Both the position numbers and the translations under genes were made by a program. This document shows positions 22,667-31,188 of a stretch of DNA of 64,000 nt, piece after piece. This DNA is from Corallincola holothuriorum (GTDB lineage: Bacteria > Pseudomonadota > Gammaproteobacteria > Enterobacterales > Neiellaceae): assembly GCF_003336225.1 (NCBI RefSeq), contig NZ_QPID01000008.1:160669-224668 (forward strand), given 5' to 3'. Under the pieces are notes generated by a model. That model searched no databases. It was not told the origin of the DNA and saw only the letters and a list, made by a program, of their open reading frames with translations. The first letter of the stretch is position 1; every line of letters begins with the position of its first letter.

Positions 22667-23776
22667 TTAGTTAGCGACTTCATAACGAATGATTTTGTCG
22701 ATCACCTGTTGCTTGTCGTTCATCCCGCCAATTGTCAGTAGCTGCCCCTGCCATTCAAGCAATCCTCTATGATCCATGGTGGCGACACTGCGCGCTGGCA
22801 GTTGTTGCCAGTCGCTGCTAGCTAAGTCAAAGAAATCGACCCGGGATGACGCTGGCGCTGCTACACCATCGTAGCCGGTGCCGTTATAGTTATATGGGTT
22901 TTCGGAGCCAGCGACAAAGTAAAAGCCAGTTTTACCCTGTGGTTGTTGGCTGCCTATCGCGGCCATGCGATAGCGCGCTTTGCCAGCGAAATGTGGCGCA
23001 GTTTGCCAGCTGATTTTTGCTGGATCTTCGTTATCAATCTGGCCAAGGTAACAGGCGCGTTCGGCCTCATATTGACGTCGCCCATCAACAATGGCAGCGA
23101 CCTTGACGCCATCGCAGATCAGCAGTTGGTTGTTCACAATGGCGCCGGCGTGGCCAAATACCGGTTCGCCCGGAAAGGGAGTGGCGTTAAACCAGCGATT
23201 ATTCAAACGATCATAGACCTGAACCAGATCGACATTGCCATGGTTATGCCAGCCGCTAATCAGGTAGATATAGCGCTGCTGATAACTCAGGGCCACGCTG
23301 TCATCCACCGGTACCGGCATATCGGCGAGTTGTTCAAACTGCTTAATGTCCGGACGGTAGCTGTATACATCCGGGGTTGATATTTCGCTGTGATCTGCGG
23401 CGACAGTATATCCACCAAATAGGAGCAGTTCGCCTGGTAGCGTTGCTGCAACTGACGCTAGGCGGCCTTTCAAACTTAATGAACTGGGAACATCGGGAGT
23501 TCGCTGCCAACCATCCGGCTTTTGTGACAACGTCAATTGCCAGCCTCTATTGTGCACATCTGTATGGTTTTTTGCCGCCCCTAGTCCCATCATGCTGACC
23601 AGATAGTCCCCTTGCTTGGTGCTGACCAATGCCACGGCGTTATTGGCGACTGGCTCAGGTAATGGTGGCAAAGGCACTATTTGCGACGCGATGGCTGTCG
23701 CTGAAAAAGCGATCGTGCATAGGGTGGTCAAATATGTGGAGCAGCAGGTGCTGAATAGACGTCTGGATTTAGTCAT
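22667..23776 (-). CDS. Periplasmic Kelch-repeat beta-propeller protein
   Basis: A 369-residue protein with an N-terminal signal peptide (hydrophobic residues about 12-30, ending ATAIAS), followed by repeated Kelch-like blades: LLLFGGYTV, IYLISGWHNH, FYFVAGSENPY and LLTIGGMND, each with the hydrophobic-GG type core and downstream Trp. The arrangement resembles the N-acetylneuraminate epimerase (NanM) family, but no sialic-acid genes are adjacent, so epimerase activity is not supported. It ends 65 bases before proS and is probably transcribed independently. Confidence 0.75.
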   Translation of the reverse strand: MTKSRRLFSTCCSTYLTTLCTIAFSATAIASQIVPLPPLPEPVANNAVALVSTKQGDYLVSMMGLGAAKNHTDVHNRGWQLTLSQKPDGWQRTPDVPSSLSLKGRLASVAATLPGELLLFGGYTVAADHSEISTPDVYSYRPDIKQFEQLADMPVPVDDSVALSYQQRYIYLISGWHNHGNVDLVQVYDRLNNRWFNATPFPGEPVFGHAGAIVNNQLLICDGVKVAAIVDGRRQYEAERACYLGQIDNEDPAKISWQTAPHFAGKARYRMAAIGSQQPQGKTGFYFVAGSENPYNYNGTGYDGVAAPASSRVDFFDLASSDWQQLPARSVATMDHRGLLEWQGQLLTIGGMNDKQQVIDKIIRYEVAN

Positions 23777-23870
23777 TTTACGGTCTCAGTATATGGCAAA
23801 GGCTAGCCGACAGAACGGCTGTTGGACTATTGCTAATATGGTGAAAGATGGTTCGGGTTAAGTGCATTTT

Positions 23871-24524
23871 CTAATTTGCTGCTAGATAGTCTGGGTGCGC
23901 ATCGGGTTTGTCGCGTCGGTCACCAATGATCCGTGCTGGGTTGCCAGCGACAATCGCATAGGCGGGAACGTCTTTGGTGACCACTGCGCCCATGCCGACG
24001 ACTGCATGATCTGCAATCTCAACACCATCTCTAATGCATGCTCGGCTACCAACCCAAACATCTTTGCCTAGTACGACCCCTTGCGAGTGAACCGGTTGTT
24101 GATCTATTAGCGCGTTTGCGGCTAAGCCGTGATTAAAGGCGTAGATCGCGACGCCACTGGCAATTCGGCTGTTATCACCAATGGTGATACCATGTCGGCC
24201 ACCATCAAAAGAACAGCCGTGGTTGATACCTACGTTGCGCCCCAGGGTCAGAGGGCCGTGGATAAACGTATCTGCGGCAATCGCGGTGCGATCCCCTATG
24301 GTTATTTGGCGACCTGGCTCTGCAAATAGGTTCGCTTCCGGAGCAACAAAGCAATCTTCACCAAACTGGATGGTCTCCAAAGCCATGAGTTCAGCCTGTT
24401 GCTGTTGCTGCCACGCTAGCGCCCACAGTTTATGTTTTGGTTTTAAACGATAGTAAAGCCATGGCATGTAAGAGAGCCGCTTTTTATGCTGGGACTGGTA
24501 GTCTGGAGGTGCGTTTTCAGTCAC
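23871..24524 (-). CDS. Hexapeptide-repeat acyltransferase
   Basis: This 217-residue protein belongs to the left-handed beta-helix acyltransferases of the LacA/CysE/WcaF type. Hexapeptide repeats run from about residue 55 to 190 (ITIGDRTAIAADTF, ITIGDNSRIASGVA, VVLGKDVWVGSRACI, ADHAVVGMGAVVT), and YAFNHGL carries the likely catalytic His. The closing VAGNPARIIG is a standard ending. GTG 24524 is the start, with GGAGA six bases upstream; it overlaps the end of trmO by eight bases, so it is the last gene of the rcsF-trmO operon. The substrate is unknown; a sugar or a small thiol acceptor is possible. Confidence 0.85.
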   Translation of the reverse strand: MTENAPPDYQSQHKKRLSYMPWLYYRLKPKHKLWALAWQQQQQAELMALETIQFGEDCFVAPEANLFAEPGRQITIGDRTAIAADTFIHGPLTLGRNVGINHGCSFDGGRHGITIGDNSRIASGVAIYAFNHGLAANALIDQQPVHSQGVVLGKDVWVGSRACIRDGVEIADHAVVGMGAVVTKDVPAYAIVAGNPARIIGDRRDKPDAHPDYLAAN

Positions 24525-25224
24525 TGTTGATCTCCAGTACTTCCGTTATTTTGGCTTCAACTCGGTATTTTATATTGAGGTCGTAAAGTGCCATACCGTA
24601 ATTCTGGCTAGCGACCACTCTTTGTTTATAGGCTGGTCGTGGATCTTGTTGTAACACTTGTTCGATAAGTAATTGCAGGTTGGCATACCGTTGTTGGTGA
24701 TGGGCTAACTGCTGCGCCGCTTCAGGCGTAAATAACACCGTCATTTCACTGTCTGGACGGCTGTCAGCGAAGCCGCCGGCGGCCTCGTTGATCGCATCCG
24801 AGTAGGGCAGGTAAGGCTTAATGTCATAAATTGGTGTGCCGTTAACCAGATCAACCCCTTGCAAGCGCAAGCTAGCGCGGCCATGAGTAATATCCACAGC
24901 CAGCAGCTTTACCACTGAGAGCCCCATGGCATTCGGACGAAAGGTTGAACGTGATGCAAATACCCCGACTTTAGTATTGCCGCCTAGGCGCGGTGGCCTG
25001 ACTAAGGGCTTCCATCCCTGTTCTGCCGTTTGATGAAACTTGAACAGTAGCCAGAGGTGGCTAAATGCTTCGATACCACGAACACATTCCGGGTTGTCAT
25101 AGGGGGGGAGTAATTCCAATGTTGCTTCTGCGGCACTGACTAAGCCGGGTTGCCGAGGAATGGCAAACTTCTGTTGGTAGGGGGTATGGATCAAAGCAAC
25201 CGGTGATATCAGGTGCTCACTCAT
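24517..25224 (-). CDS. trmO: tRNA (N6-threonylcarbamoyladenosine(37)-N6)-methyltransferase
   Basis: TrmO (formerly TsaA/YaeB) uses S-adenosylmethionine to methylate t6A37 of certain tRNAs. The 235-residue protein starts with the family hallmark IHTPYQQKFAIPRQPGL and continues with FSHLWLLFKFH, RPPRLGG, VGVFASRSTFRPN, and GVDLVNGTPIYDIKPYLPY. Its start is two bases behind rcsF and its end overlaps the acyltransferase gene, giving a three-gene operon. Confidence 0.93.
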   Translation of the reverse strand: MSEHLISPVALIHTPYQQKFAIPRQPGLVSAAEATLELLPPYDNPECVRGIEAFSHLWLLFKFHQTAEQGWKPLVRPPRLGGNTKVGVFASRSTFRPNAMGLSVVKLLAVDITHGRASLRLQGVDLVNGTPIYDIKPYLPYSDAINEAAGGFADSRPDSEMTVLFTPEAAQQLAHHQQRYANLQLLIEQVLQQDPRPAYKQRVVASQNYGMALYDLNIKYRVEAKITEVLEINSD

Positions 25225-25226
25225 GG

Positions 25227-25607
25227 TTACGGAGCCTCAACGGCTAAGGCGGTGCCGATGCATATGATGCTATCGATGCAGCCAGGCAAGGAATCATCGC
25301 CAGTTAAGGTTAAACACTGGCTAAACGTGACGCCATTGCCGCCCATTTCCGCTACGCTGGTTCTAGCTTGCGTTCTCGCGTCGCTGACCTGTGCTGGTGG
25401 GAGATCGCTTCTGTTGCGACAGCTTTCGCCCTGTACCGGCCCCAACTCTTTATAGTTTAAGTCAGTTAACTGTTCGGCAGTGTAGACGGTGACAGAGGAG
25501 GGGCGGTAATAATCGTCAAAGTTTTGTTTATCCAAATTAGTATGCAGGGAATAGCCGGAACAACCTGATAGTGTCAGGAGTAGAGCCGGAAGCAGCAATC
25601 GGCGCAT
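25227..25607 (-). CDS. rcsF: RcsF-like outer-membrane lipoprotein
   Basis: In enterobacteria RcsF senses envelope damage and signals to the Rcs phosphorelay. The 126-residue protein here has a lipoprotein signal with lipobox LSGC, then the RcsF core VTVYTAEQL, KELGPVQGESC, an Ala/Arg-rich helix, and the terminal cysteines in GCIDSIICIG, which match the disulfide pattern of the family. GAGG lies five bases before the ATG. No rcsB, rcsC or rcsD is in the window, so a link to an Rcs relay in this organism is unproven. It heads the rcsF-trmO-acyltransferase operon. Confidence 0.85.
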   Translation of the reverse strand: MRRLLLPALLLTLSGCSGYSLHTNLDKQNFDDYYRPSSVTVYTAEQLTDLNYKELGPVQGESCRNRSDLPPAQVSDARTQARTSVAEMGGNGVTFSQCLTLTGDDSLPGCIDSIICIGTALAVEAP

Positions 25608-25739
25608 TTGAGCCTCAACAGAGAATTAACCAATGCACTATTTTGCTTGCCATCGAGATTGGCTGCAACAAACATTCATTAGCGCGTATACTTGCGGCCA
25701 AAGTTTCAGTCTCAGGTTATATCTAGGAGTCGTTGGTCT

Positions 25740-26270
25740 ATGAAGCGTATGGCATTGATGGGATGGTCATTGGGGGTAGCTTTGTTGATGGGGGCTATAT
25801 TGTTGGTAATTGACAATGATGAGGTCCCAGAGAAAAAGCGTTTTTTACCCGCCTTACAATATGGCTCAGAAAAATTGGTTACCGTTGAAGTAGTGAACCC
25901 TGCCAATGATTCGGTGATTTATGCTGAGCGGGTTGAAAACGGTTGGGTAGATAAACACAGCGGCCGTACAATTGAAATTATGCCTTTGGCCAATTTAGTT
26001 CAGCAGTTGGCTCATGCCAAAGTGATTGCCGCGGAAACCAGTTTACCGCGCAACTATGAGTCATTAGATATGCTTCCACCCGGCGAAGGGAAAGGCAGTG
26101 CTTGGCGAGTTTCACTTAAGTCTGCAGGTGGTTATGAGAAAGATATATTGTTGGGCGGGCTAGATAGTCAGCGCGGAGGTCAATTTGTCAGAATGGCTGA
26201 CGACGCCTCCGTCTATGTGCTTGACCGTGTCATTGGCTTACCGGAACAAGCATCTACTTGGTTAAAGTAA
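25740..26270 (+). CDS. DUF4340-like single-pass membrane protein
   Basis: This is a 176-residue protein of unknown function. One hydrophobic segment (about residues 5-24) anchors it, and the rest is predicted to face the periplasm. The pattern of a leading beta-region, GWVDKHSGRTIE, and RGGQFVRMADDASVYVLD resembles the start of DUF4340 proteins, but it is much shorter than the ABC-associated members. I chose ATG 25740 because AGGAG at 25725-25729 precedes it; TTG 25692 is less likely. A TATACT at 25687-25692 could be its -10 element. It is divergent from rcsF. Confidence 0.65.
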   Translation: MKRMALMGWSLGVALLMGAILLVIDNDEVPEKKRFLPALQYGSEKLVTVEVVNPANDSVIYAERVENGWVDKHSGRTIEIMPLANLVQQLAHAKVIAAETSLPRNYESLDMLPPGEGKGSAWRVSLKSAGGYEKDILLGGLDSQRGGQFVRMADDASVYVLDRVIGLPEQASTWLK

Positions 26271-26297
26271 AGTCAGGTTGAACAAGTAAAAGATATA

Positions 26298-26325
26298 AAA
26301 AAACCTGCTTATTAGCAGGTTTTTT
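26298..26325. terminator. Bidirectional terminator
   Basis: A run of A residues plus ACCTGCT (to 26309), loop TATT, then AGCAGGT (26314-26320) plus five T residues form a 12-base stem. It has a U-tract in both directions and lies between the convergent DUF4340-like and H-NS genes. Confidence 0.85.
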
Positions 26326-26339
26326 CTTTAACGGGAGGA

Positions 26340-26744
26340 TTACTTAATTAAGAAAGTATCCAAGGCTTCGCCAGCATCGACCCGTACTTTGAATACGTTT
26401 GGCATACGGCCTTGACCTGTCCAGGTAATGCGCTCACCAGCGTCGTTCCAAATTTCATATTTAGCAGGGCGAGGCGCACGCTTTGTTTTAGCTTTTGGCG
26501 CGGCAGCAACACCGTCAGTAAGATCGTCGAGTTGAATACCATCGGCGGCAAGCATTTCACGATACTTTTCAATCTTGGCAATTTTTTCTGCGTTAACGCG
26601 CTTTTCTTCTTCTTCGGCAGCGACACGATCATCAATGATCTTCTGAAGTTTTTCCTTAACTTCCAATAGTTGTTCAACAGTAAGCTCTTCAGTTGAACTT
26701 TTAAGACGACGAGCATGGCTCAGGATTTTCAGAAAATCGCTCAT
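26340..26744 (-). CDS. hns: H-NS family nucleoid protein
   Basis: H-NS proteins bind AT-rich DNA and silence foreign genes. The 134-residue protein has an N-terminal coiled-coil oligomerisation region (about residues 1-65, rich in E, K and A), a flexible linker (AAPKAKTKRAPRPAKY), and the C-terminal DNA-binding domain with TWTGQGRMP at about 107-115, containing the QGR-type AT-hook-like loop. It could equally be the StpA or another paralogue. The upstream 226 bases are AT-rich, which fits autoregulation, but I can name no specific site. Confidence 0.9.
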   Translation of the reverse strand: MSDFLKILSHARRLKSSTEELTVEQLLEVKEKLQKIIDDRVAAEEEEKRVNAEKIAKIEKYREMLAADGIQLDDLTDGVAAAPKAKTKRAPRPAKYEIWNDAGERITWTGQGRMPNVFKVRVDAGEALDTFLIK

Positions 26745-26938
26745 GAATATTCCTTATATTAATATTATCGGTGGACTTCGAGTCTAAATATAATAATAGA
26801 TATTCATTATGGTGCAAGAAATTTACTATTTAGATCACTTTTTTCACTATTAATCGGTAAATTTTGCGTATAAATCGGGTGAGATAAAAGTGGATATAAA
26901 AATAAACGAGTGGTCAGGGGTTAGCACAAAGCGTAGAA

Positions 26939-26958
26939 GCGGCCGTTCTACCGGCCGC
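26939..26958 (-). terminator. GC-rich hairpin after the HDOD gene
   Basis: GCGGCCG (26939-26945) and CGGCCGC (26952-26958) form a seven-base stem with loop TTCTAC, 12 bases behind the stop of the EAL/HDOD gene. The minus-strand tail (TTCTACGC) is only weakly T-rich, so termination there may be partial. Confidence 0.45.
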
Positions 26959-26970
26959 CGATTCAATGAA

Positions 26971-28179
26971 TTACTGCTCAAGCAGGCTATTACTCCAGCC
27001 TACGGCATCCATATAGAATTCTGGTAATTGTCCAGTATCTACGCCAATGGTTGAGGAGAGTGCATTGACTCCGTCCCATACGGCACGTTCATAGTCAAGA
27101 ATTAGGGATAGGTAGTTAGCTAAGGGGCCTTCCCTTTTTAGTAATGCGAGTTTTATTTCGTCAGAAAGTGGTAGTTTCGACATTACCTTGTCCATGGGCT
27201 CATCGAGAATGGCACTGATAAGGGAAAAGAGACCTAGCAAGAAGGCTTTTGATGCATACTCGGGTGCTTGTTGTTGTGCAATCAATTCGCAAAAGCGGGC
27301 ACGGGTAATTGATAATCGGATCAGTTCACTGGGCTTGTCCTCTGCCAAATTGGCAGCGGCTAACAGGGCAATAAACTTCCTTATCTCATTCTCCCCTAAA
27401 TAAACCAATGCTTGGCGGATCGAGTTAATTTCCCGTCGACGGTTGAAAAAGGAAGAGTTAACGTAGCGGAGCAATTTATAGGTCAGCGACACATCACGTT
27501 GGATTATGGTGTCTAGTTCATTAAAGTCGCAGCTTTCTTGTCCTAATTTGGCGAGTAGTTCTACCAAGTTTATTTCATTTGGCTTCAATGCGCGTGTTTT
27601 TAACACTTCCGGTGCACTGAAGAAATAGCCCTGAAAGTAATCAAAGCCAAGCGTCATGGCGAAATTGAATTCATCATGGGTTTCTATCTTTTCGGCGAGC
27701 AGTTCTAAGTCAAAACTGGCCAGTTGATCACAGGTGCTTTGAATATCGTCGATTGAAGTGGCTCTAAAATCGATTTTGACCATGTCAACGTAGGGTAATA
27801 TTGGCAACCAATGGGGTTGCATAACAAAATCATCCAGCGCGATTTTATATCCTTTCTGCTTAAGCTGTTGGCAGATCGCTTTTAATTCATGACTTGGAGC
27901 AATACTTTCCAATAGCTCGATAACGACCTGATTATTTGGCAGTAGTTCTGGTACCTTGACCAGTATCGACATCTCTGGAAAATTGATAAATGCAGGTACG
28001 GAACCTGTTAGATTGTCGATACCTAAGTGAAAATGGCTACCAGCCAGCAGTCTTGACGTTGCTTCATGGGGGTCAATTTGCGGGAATACATTTTCAATGC
28101 TGTCTCGAAATAACAGCTCGTAACCGATAAGCGATTTTTCTCGATCCAGAATAGGTTGCCGGGCAACATAAAAGAACAT
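26971..28179 (-). CDS. EAL-like plus HDOD domain protein (YuxH type)
   Basis: A 402-residue regulatory protein. The N-terminal half is an EAL-type domain: YELLFRD replaces the usual YEALxR, IALDDF is followed by VMQ in place of GTG, and AEKIET stands at the EGVET site. YFQGYFFSAP is conserved. These changes suggest it no longer hydrolyses c-di-GMP, although binding remains possible. The C-terminal half (from about residue 200) is an HDOD domain, with LTYKLLRYVNSSFFNRR and IRQALVYLGENEIRKF. Related two-domain proteins act in motility and c-di-GMP regulation in some bacteria; the role here is an inference. Confidence 0.85.
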   Translation of the reverse strand: MFFYVARQPILDREKSLIGYELLFRDSIENVFPQIDPHEATSRLLAGSHFHLGIDNLTGSVPAFINFPEMSILVKVPELLPNNQVVIELLESIAPSHELKAICQQLKQKGYKIALDDFVMQPHWLPILPYVDMVKIDFRATSIDDIQSTCDQLASFDLELLAEKIETHDEFNFAMTLGFDYFQGYFFSAPEVLKTRALKPNEINLVELLAKLGQESCDFNELDTIIQRDVSLTYKLLRYVNSSFFNRRREINSIRQALVYLGENEIRKFIALLAAANLAEDKPSELIRLSITRARFCELIAQQQAPEYASKAFLLGLFSLISAILDEPMDKVMSKLPLSDEIKLALLKREGPLANYLSLILDYERAVWDGVNALSSTIGVDTGQLPEFYMDAVGWSNSLLEQ

Positions 28180-28301
28180 AGGGATACGACATCACCGTGG
28201 AAAATATGAGAATACCAATCTAAACCAACTGATGTGGTATCGCATCTATTTGAGGTTCGTTTTGTGATCGCTGAAATAAGCAAGTTATAAGGCGCGGAGA
28301 T

Positions 28302-29291
28302 ATGTCAAAAGAAGCTGTTCAAGGCTTGAAGGTCGGAGTGGCATTAGGCAGTGGCTCAGCCAGAGGCTGGGCTCACATTGGTGTACTGAAAGCGCTGGCA
28401 GAAATGGGGATCCATCCTGATGTTATCGCGGGCTGTTCGATCGGTGCTTTGGTGGGGGCTGCCTACAGTAATGATCGATTAAGCGAGTTTGAGTTATGGG
28501 TGCGAGAGTTTTCTCATTGGGGGATCGTCAGTCGTTTTGATGTTTCTCTAGCAAAAGGTGGATTACTTGCTGGCGACAAGGTGTTTAATGAGGCGGCTGA
28601 ACTCATTGGTGAGACACGTTTTGAAGCGCTGCCGAAACCGTTTGCGGCAGTGGCGACCGAGTTACATAGTGGCCGCGAAGTATGGTTACAACAAGGCGAT
28701 CTTATCAGCGCGGTAAAGGCCTCTTGTGCCGTGCCGGTGCTGTTTTCGCCGAAGATGTATCAAGGGCGCTGGCTTATTGATGGCGCTTTGGTTAATCCTG
28801 TGCCGGTGTCACTCTGTCGCGCAATGGGCGCAGATTTGGTGATAGCGGTGAATTTGAATGCTGATAACAACGTGCGTGCCGCGCAGCAATATCGGACTCA
28901 TCGCGCCATCATTGAACCGCATATTGCGGATGATAGCGCTGAGCTTAAGCCCAATAAGGGTAACGGTCATAGTGGCTTTATGGGGCTGTTTGAGAATGGG
29001 CGTAACTATATTCAGCAGATGTTGCGGCGTTCATCGGTGGATGAAGTTCGCTCGCCCAGTTTGCTGGGGGTCTTTTCTAATTCGTTGAACATCATGCAAG
29101 ACCGGGTAACAAGGGCAAGGATGGCTGGTGATCCCGCGGATGCTTTGATTGCGCCATTGATGGCTGATTACGGTGCTATGGAGTTTCACCGTGCCGATGA
29201 AGCGATTGAGGCGGGGCGTTTAGCGGTCGAGGTTGCCACGCCGGAGTTGATGAGAAATATTTTGCCACTACTTAATAAGCCTGCAGGATAG
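28302..29291 (+). CDS. rssA: Patatin-like protein RssA
   Basis: A predicted serine acyl hydrolase, 329 residues. GSGSARG at residues 16-22 is the oxyanion loop, GCSIG at 44-48 carries the nucleophile Ser, and WLIDGALVNPVPVS carries the dyad Asp. The compact core (about 1-190) matches RssA/YchK; the C-terminal 120 residues form an extension with low similarity to anything I recognise. GGAG lies immediately before the ATG. A hairpin overlaps its stop codon. Confidence 0.88.
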   Translation: MSKEAVQGLKVGVALGSGSARGWAHIGVLKALAEMGIHPDVIAGCSIGALVGAAYSNDRLSEFELWVREFSHWGIVSRFDVSLAKGGLLAGDKVFNEAAELIGETRFEALPKPFAAVATELHSGREVWLQQGDLISAVKASCAVPVLFSPKMYQGRWLIDGALVNPVPVSLCRAMGADLVIAVNLNADNNVRAAQQYRTHRAIIEPHIADDSAELKPNKGNGHSGFMGLFENGRNYIQQMLRRSSVDEVRSPSLLGVFSNSLNIMQDRVTRARMAGDPADALIAPLMADYGAMEFHRADEAIEAGRLAVEVATPELMRNILPLLNKPAG

Positions 29292-29301
29292 CAGGCTTAT
29301 T
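29274..29301. terminator. Hairpin over the rssA stop codon
   Basis: AATAAGCCTGC (29274-29284) and GCAGGCTTATT (29291-29301) form a perfect 11-base stem with loop AGGATA. The rssA stop TAG (29289-29291) is in the loop and stem base. It lies 26 bases behind the end of fadL on the other strand. No T-run follows on either side, so it may be a transcript-end stabiliser and not a strong terminator. Confidence 0.5.
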
Positions 29302-29326
29302 GTGGCCACTTCGTCGAGACTTGTTG

Positions 29327-30751
29327 CTAAAATTGATAGTTAAGCTGTGCTGACAAGATGTGTGCGTCAGCGCTGTTTAACTGTCCCTGATAACTGCTCA
29401 CCGGAATATGGATGGGAGCGCCGGTGTTTGGGTTGGTCGTTGTCAGGCCAAACTCTTCACTCACATCGACCTTTCGCCCGTAAAGATAGGCATAACCTAA
29501 GTCAAACGATACAGCCTCATCCCACTGATAGCTGGTACCTAAAGTAAACCATTGCCGATCTGTATCCGGGATGCTTAAAGTCCGATGTTTGGCGTCAACC
29601 GGGGTTTCGTCATAGGCGTAACCAGCGCGAAGGGTCCAGGCGGGCGTCGCAAGATAGGTAACGCCAGCTGCTAGACGCCAGGCATGATCCCAGTATTCAT
29701 CTTTGATATGGACAGGCTCATCCAAGTTATCCAGTTTTGCTTCCAGTTTGTCGAAGCTGCCCCATTGTGTGTATACGGCGCTGGCCTGCAGTGACCATTG
29801 GCCGTTAATGGGTTGGTGAATAGCCAACTCAGTGATAGCGGGCAGATCCAGATCTAATGTTCCTTTGTCGTTTAGGGCCGCAGAAAGATCGGATTCAGCG
29901 TGACCGTCCAGCTCCAGTTCAACTTCTGAGCGATAACTAAGTGCCACACGGGTGCCTGCGGGTAACTGCCAAAGCAAGCCAATATTCCAACCGTAGGCCC
30001 AATCGTCACCACTCATCCGCAAGGTTGTGGCACTGCCGGGAACAGGCAGCAGGGTGGGTGCACCTATTTGCTCGGCGATCTGGTTATAGTCGTTTATAGG
30101 AGCCACGTAACCGTTCATATATTCCGGCGTTGTACTACCGATCTCTGCATCGGCATAAACCAGGTTTATGCCACCACCGATGCTCCACTCATCATTGATC
30201 CGATAGGCAAGATTAGGATTGATATTGATGGTAGTTACTTCTGCTTTATCGGCGAATTCGCTGGTGTTGGACTGGCTATCGTAGTCGGTACTGAGACCAA
30301 AATTGGAGAACACACCGAAGCCAAAGAACCACTGTTCATCGATTGGGCGAATATAGTATATCGCTGGTACCACGGCATCGGGGGCGATGTCCCGCTGTTT
30401 AGCATCGAATTCAGTTTGCACCATGGCAAGATCTGCGCCTGGAACTGCAGCGTTGACTCCAGCCGCCGCACCATTATAAAGCTCGCCATAATGGTTGGTC
30501 GTATGGCCAGTGATATCCACCTCAGGGTTAATATAAGTAGCGGCGACCGAGAGCTGCGCTTTGTCAAATAGCGTCATCGCCGCTGGGTTTCTTGCCAGTA
30601 CCGCGGCATTTTCTGCGATAGCGCCCTCGCCGGCATAAGCGCGGCCTAGGCCGTTGGCACTGTGCTCATTGAGCTGAAAGCCGGCGGCGTAGGTTTGGCT
30701 GGAGATGACAGCCAGCAAGCTGGCAAGGGCGGTTTTTTTTAAAGATTGCAT
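29327..30751 (-). CDS. fadL: Outer-membrane long-chain fatty acid transporter FadL
   Basis: FadL is a 14-strand barrel that lets long-chain fatty acids cross the outer membrane. The 474-residue form starts at ATG 30751 with a signal peptide ending at SSQTYA, then AGFQLNEHSANGLGRAYAG, the N-terminal hatch, and ARNPAAMTLF (NPAAxT, the family motif). The barrel ends in a terminal Phe (LSAQLNYQF). The frame is open further upstream to 30877, but that extension lacks a signal peptide at its start. fadI and fadJ 10 kb away would degrade the imported acids. Confidence 0.93.
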   Translation of the reverse strand: MQSLKKTALASLLAVISSQTYAAGFQLNEHSANGLGRAYAGEGAIAENAAVLARNPAAMTLFDKAQLSVAATYINPEVDITGHTTNHYGELYNGAAAGVNAAVPGADLAMVQTEFDAKQRDIAPDAVVPAIYYIRPIDEQWFFGFGVFSNFGLSTDYDSQSNTSEFADKAEVTTININPNLAYRINDEWSIGGGINLVYADAEIGSTTPEYMNGYVAPINDYNQIAEQIGAPTLLPVPGSATTLRMSGDDWAYGWNIGLLWQLPAGTRVALSYRSEVELELDGHAESDLSAALNDKGTLDLDLPAITELAIHQPINGQWSLQASAVYTQWGSFDKLEAKLDNLDEPVHIKDEYWDHAWRLAAGVTYLATPAWTLRAGYAYDETPVDAKHRTLSIPDTDRQWFTLGTSYQWDEAVSFDLGYAYLYGRKVDVSEEFGLTTTNPNTGAPIHIPVSSYQGQLNSADAHILSAQLNYQF

Positions 30752-31188
30752 AGCGTGCTCAAGACTCGTGGGTGTCGTGCTTGGCCAACACCCTTTGTTA
30801 TTAGAAAAACTGATCCGCTGACCCTGAGTCAGCGGCGCGCTACTATGCGGATGGGTAGATGGAAATGCAAGGTTCAACCTCGCATTGAGCTAATTTATTC
30901 CGTGGTTGGCTTGTCAAGGTTAGCAAACAGCCGCTCATGTCTGACGCACCGACACTTCGTGCGGTAACCGCCGACCCATTTTGGGGGCCACCTAGAATAT
31001 AATCAGTGAGGTTATCGGTTGATTTGTAAGCAATAAACCCTAATCAAAGGGGGTTAACAGGCATGCGGTAAAAGTGGTCAGTGGCGGCCAATCGAGTTGC
31101 ATAGCAGCGCTTTATGTCGTTATTGTGTTTTTAGTGCTAGTAACCTCAAGCGGCGGCATCCAGTACCGCACAATGTTTGGAGAGTAGA
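30752..31188. other. Intergenic region between fadL and elaA
   Basis: This is 437 bases between two divergent genes. It holds the hairpin at 30815-30835 in the fadL leader. A TTGACA lies on the minus strand at about 30932-30937, but I see no well-spaced -10 partner. A weak TTGCAT-N18-TATTGT pair at 31097-31126 could serve elaA. I find no convincing gene here. Confidence 0.5.
30805..30835 (-). promoter_or_regulatory. Terminator-like hairpin in the fadL leader
   Basis: CCGCTGAC (30815-30822) and GTCAGCGG (30828-30835) are perfect inverted repeats around CCTGA. Read toward fadL, the stem is followed after five bases by TTTTT (30809-30805), about 54 bases before the fadL start. It could be an attenuator or an operator; no regulator is assigned. 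Confidence 0.4.
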
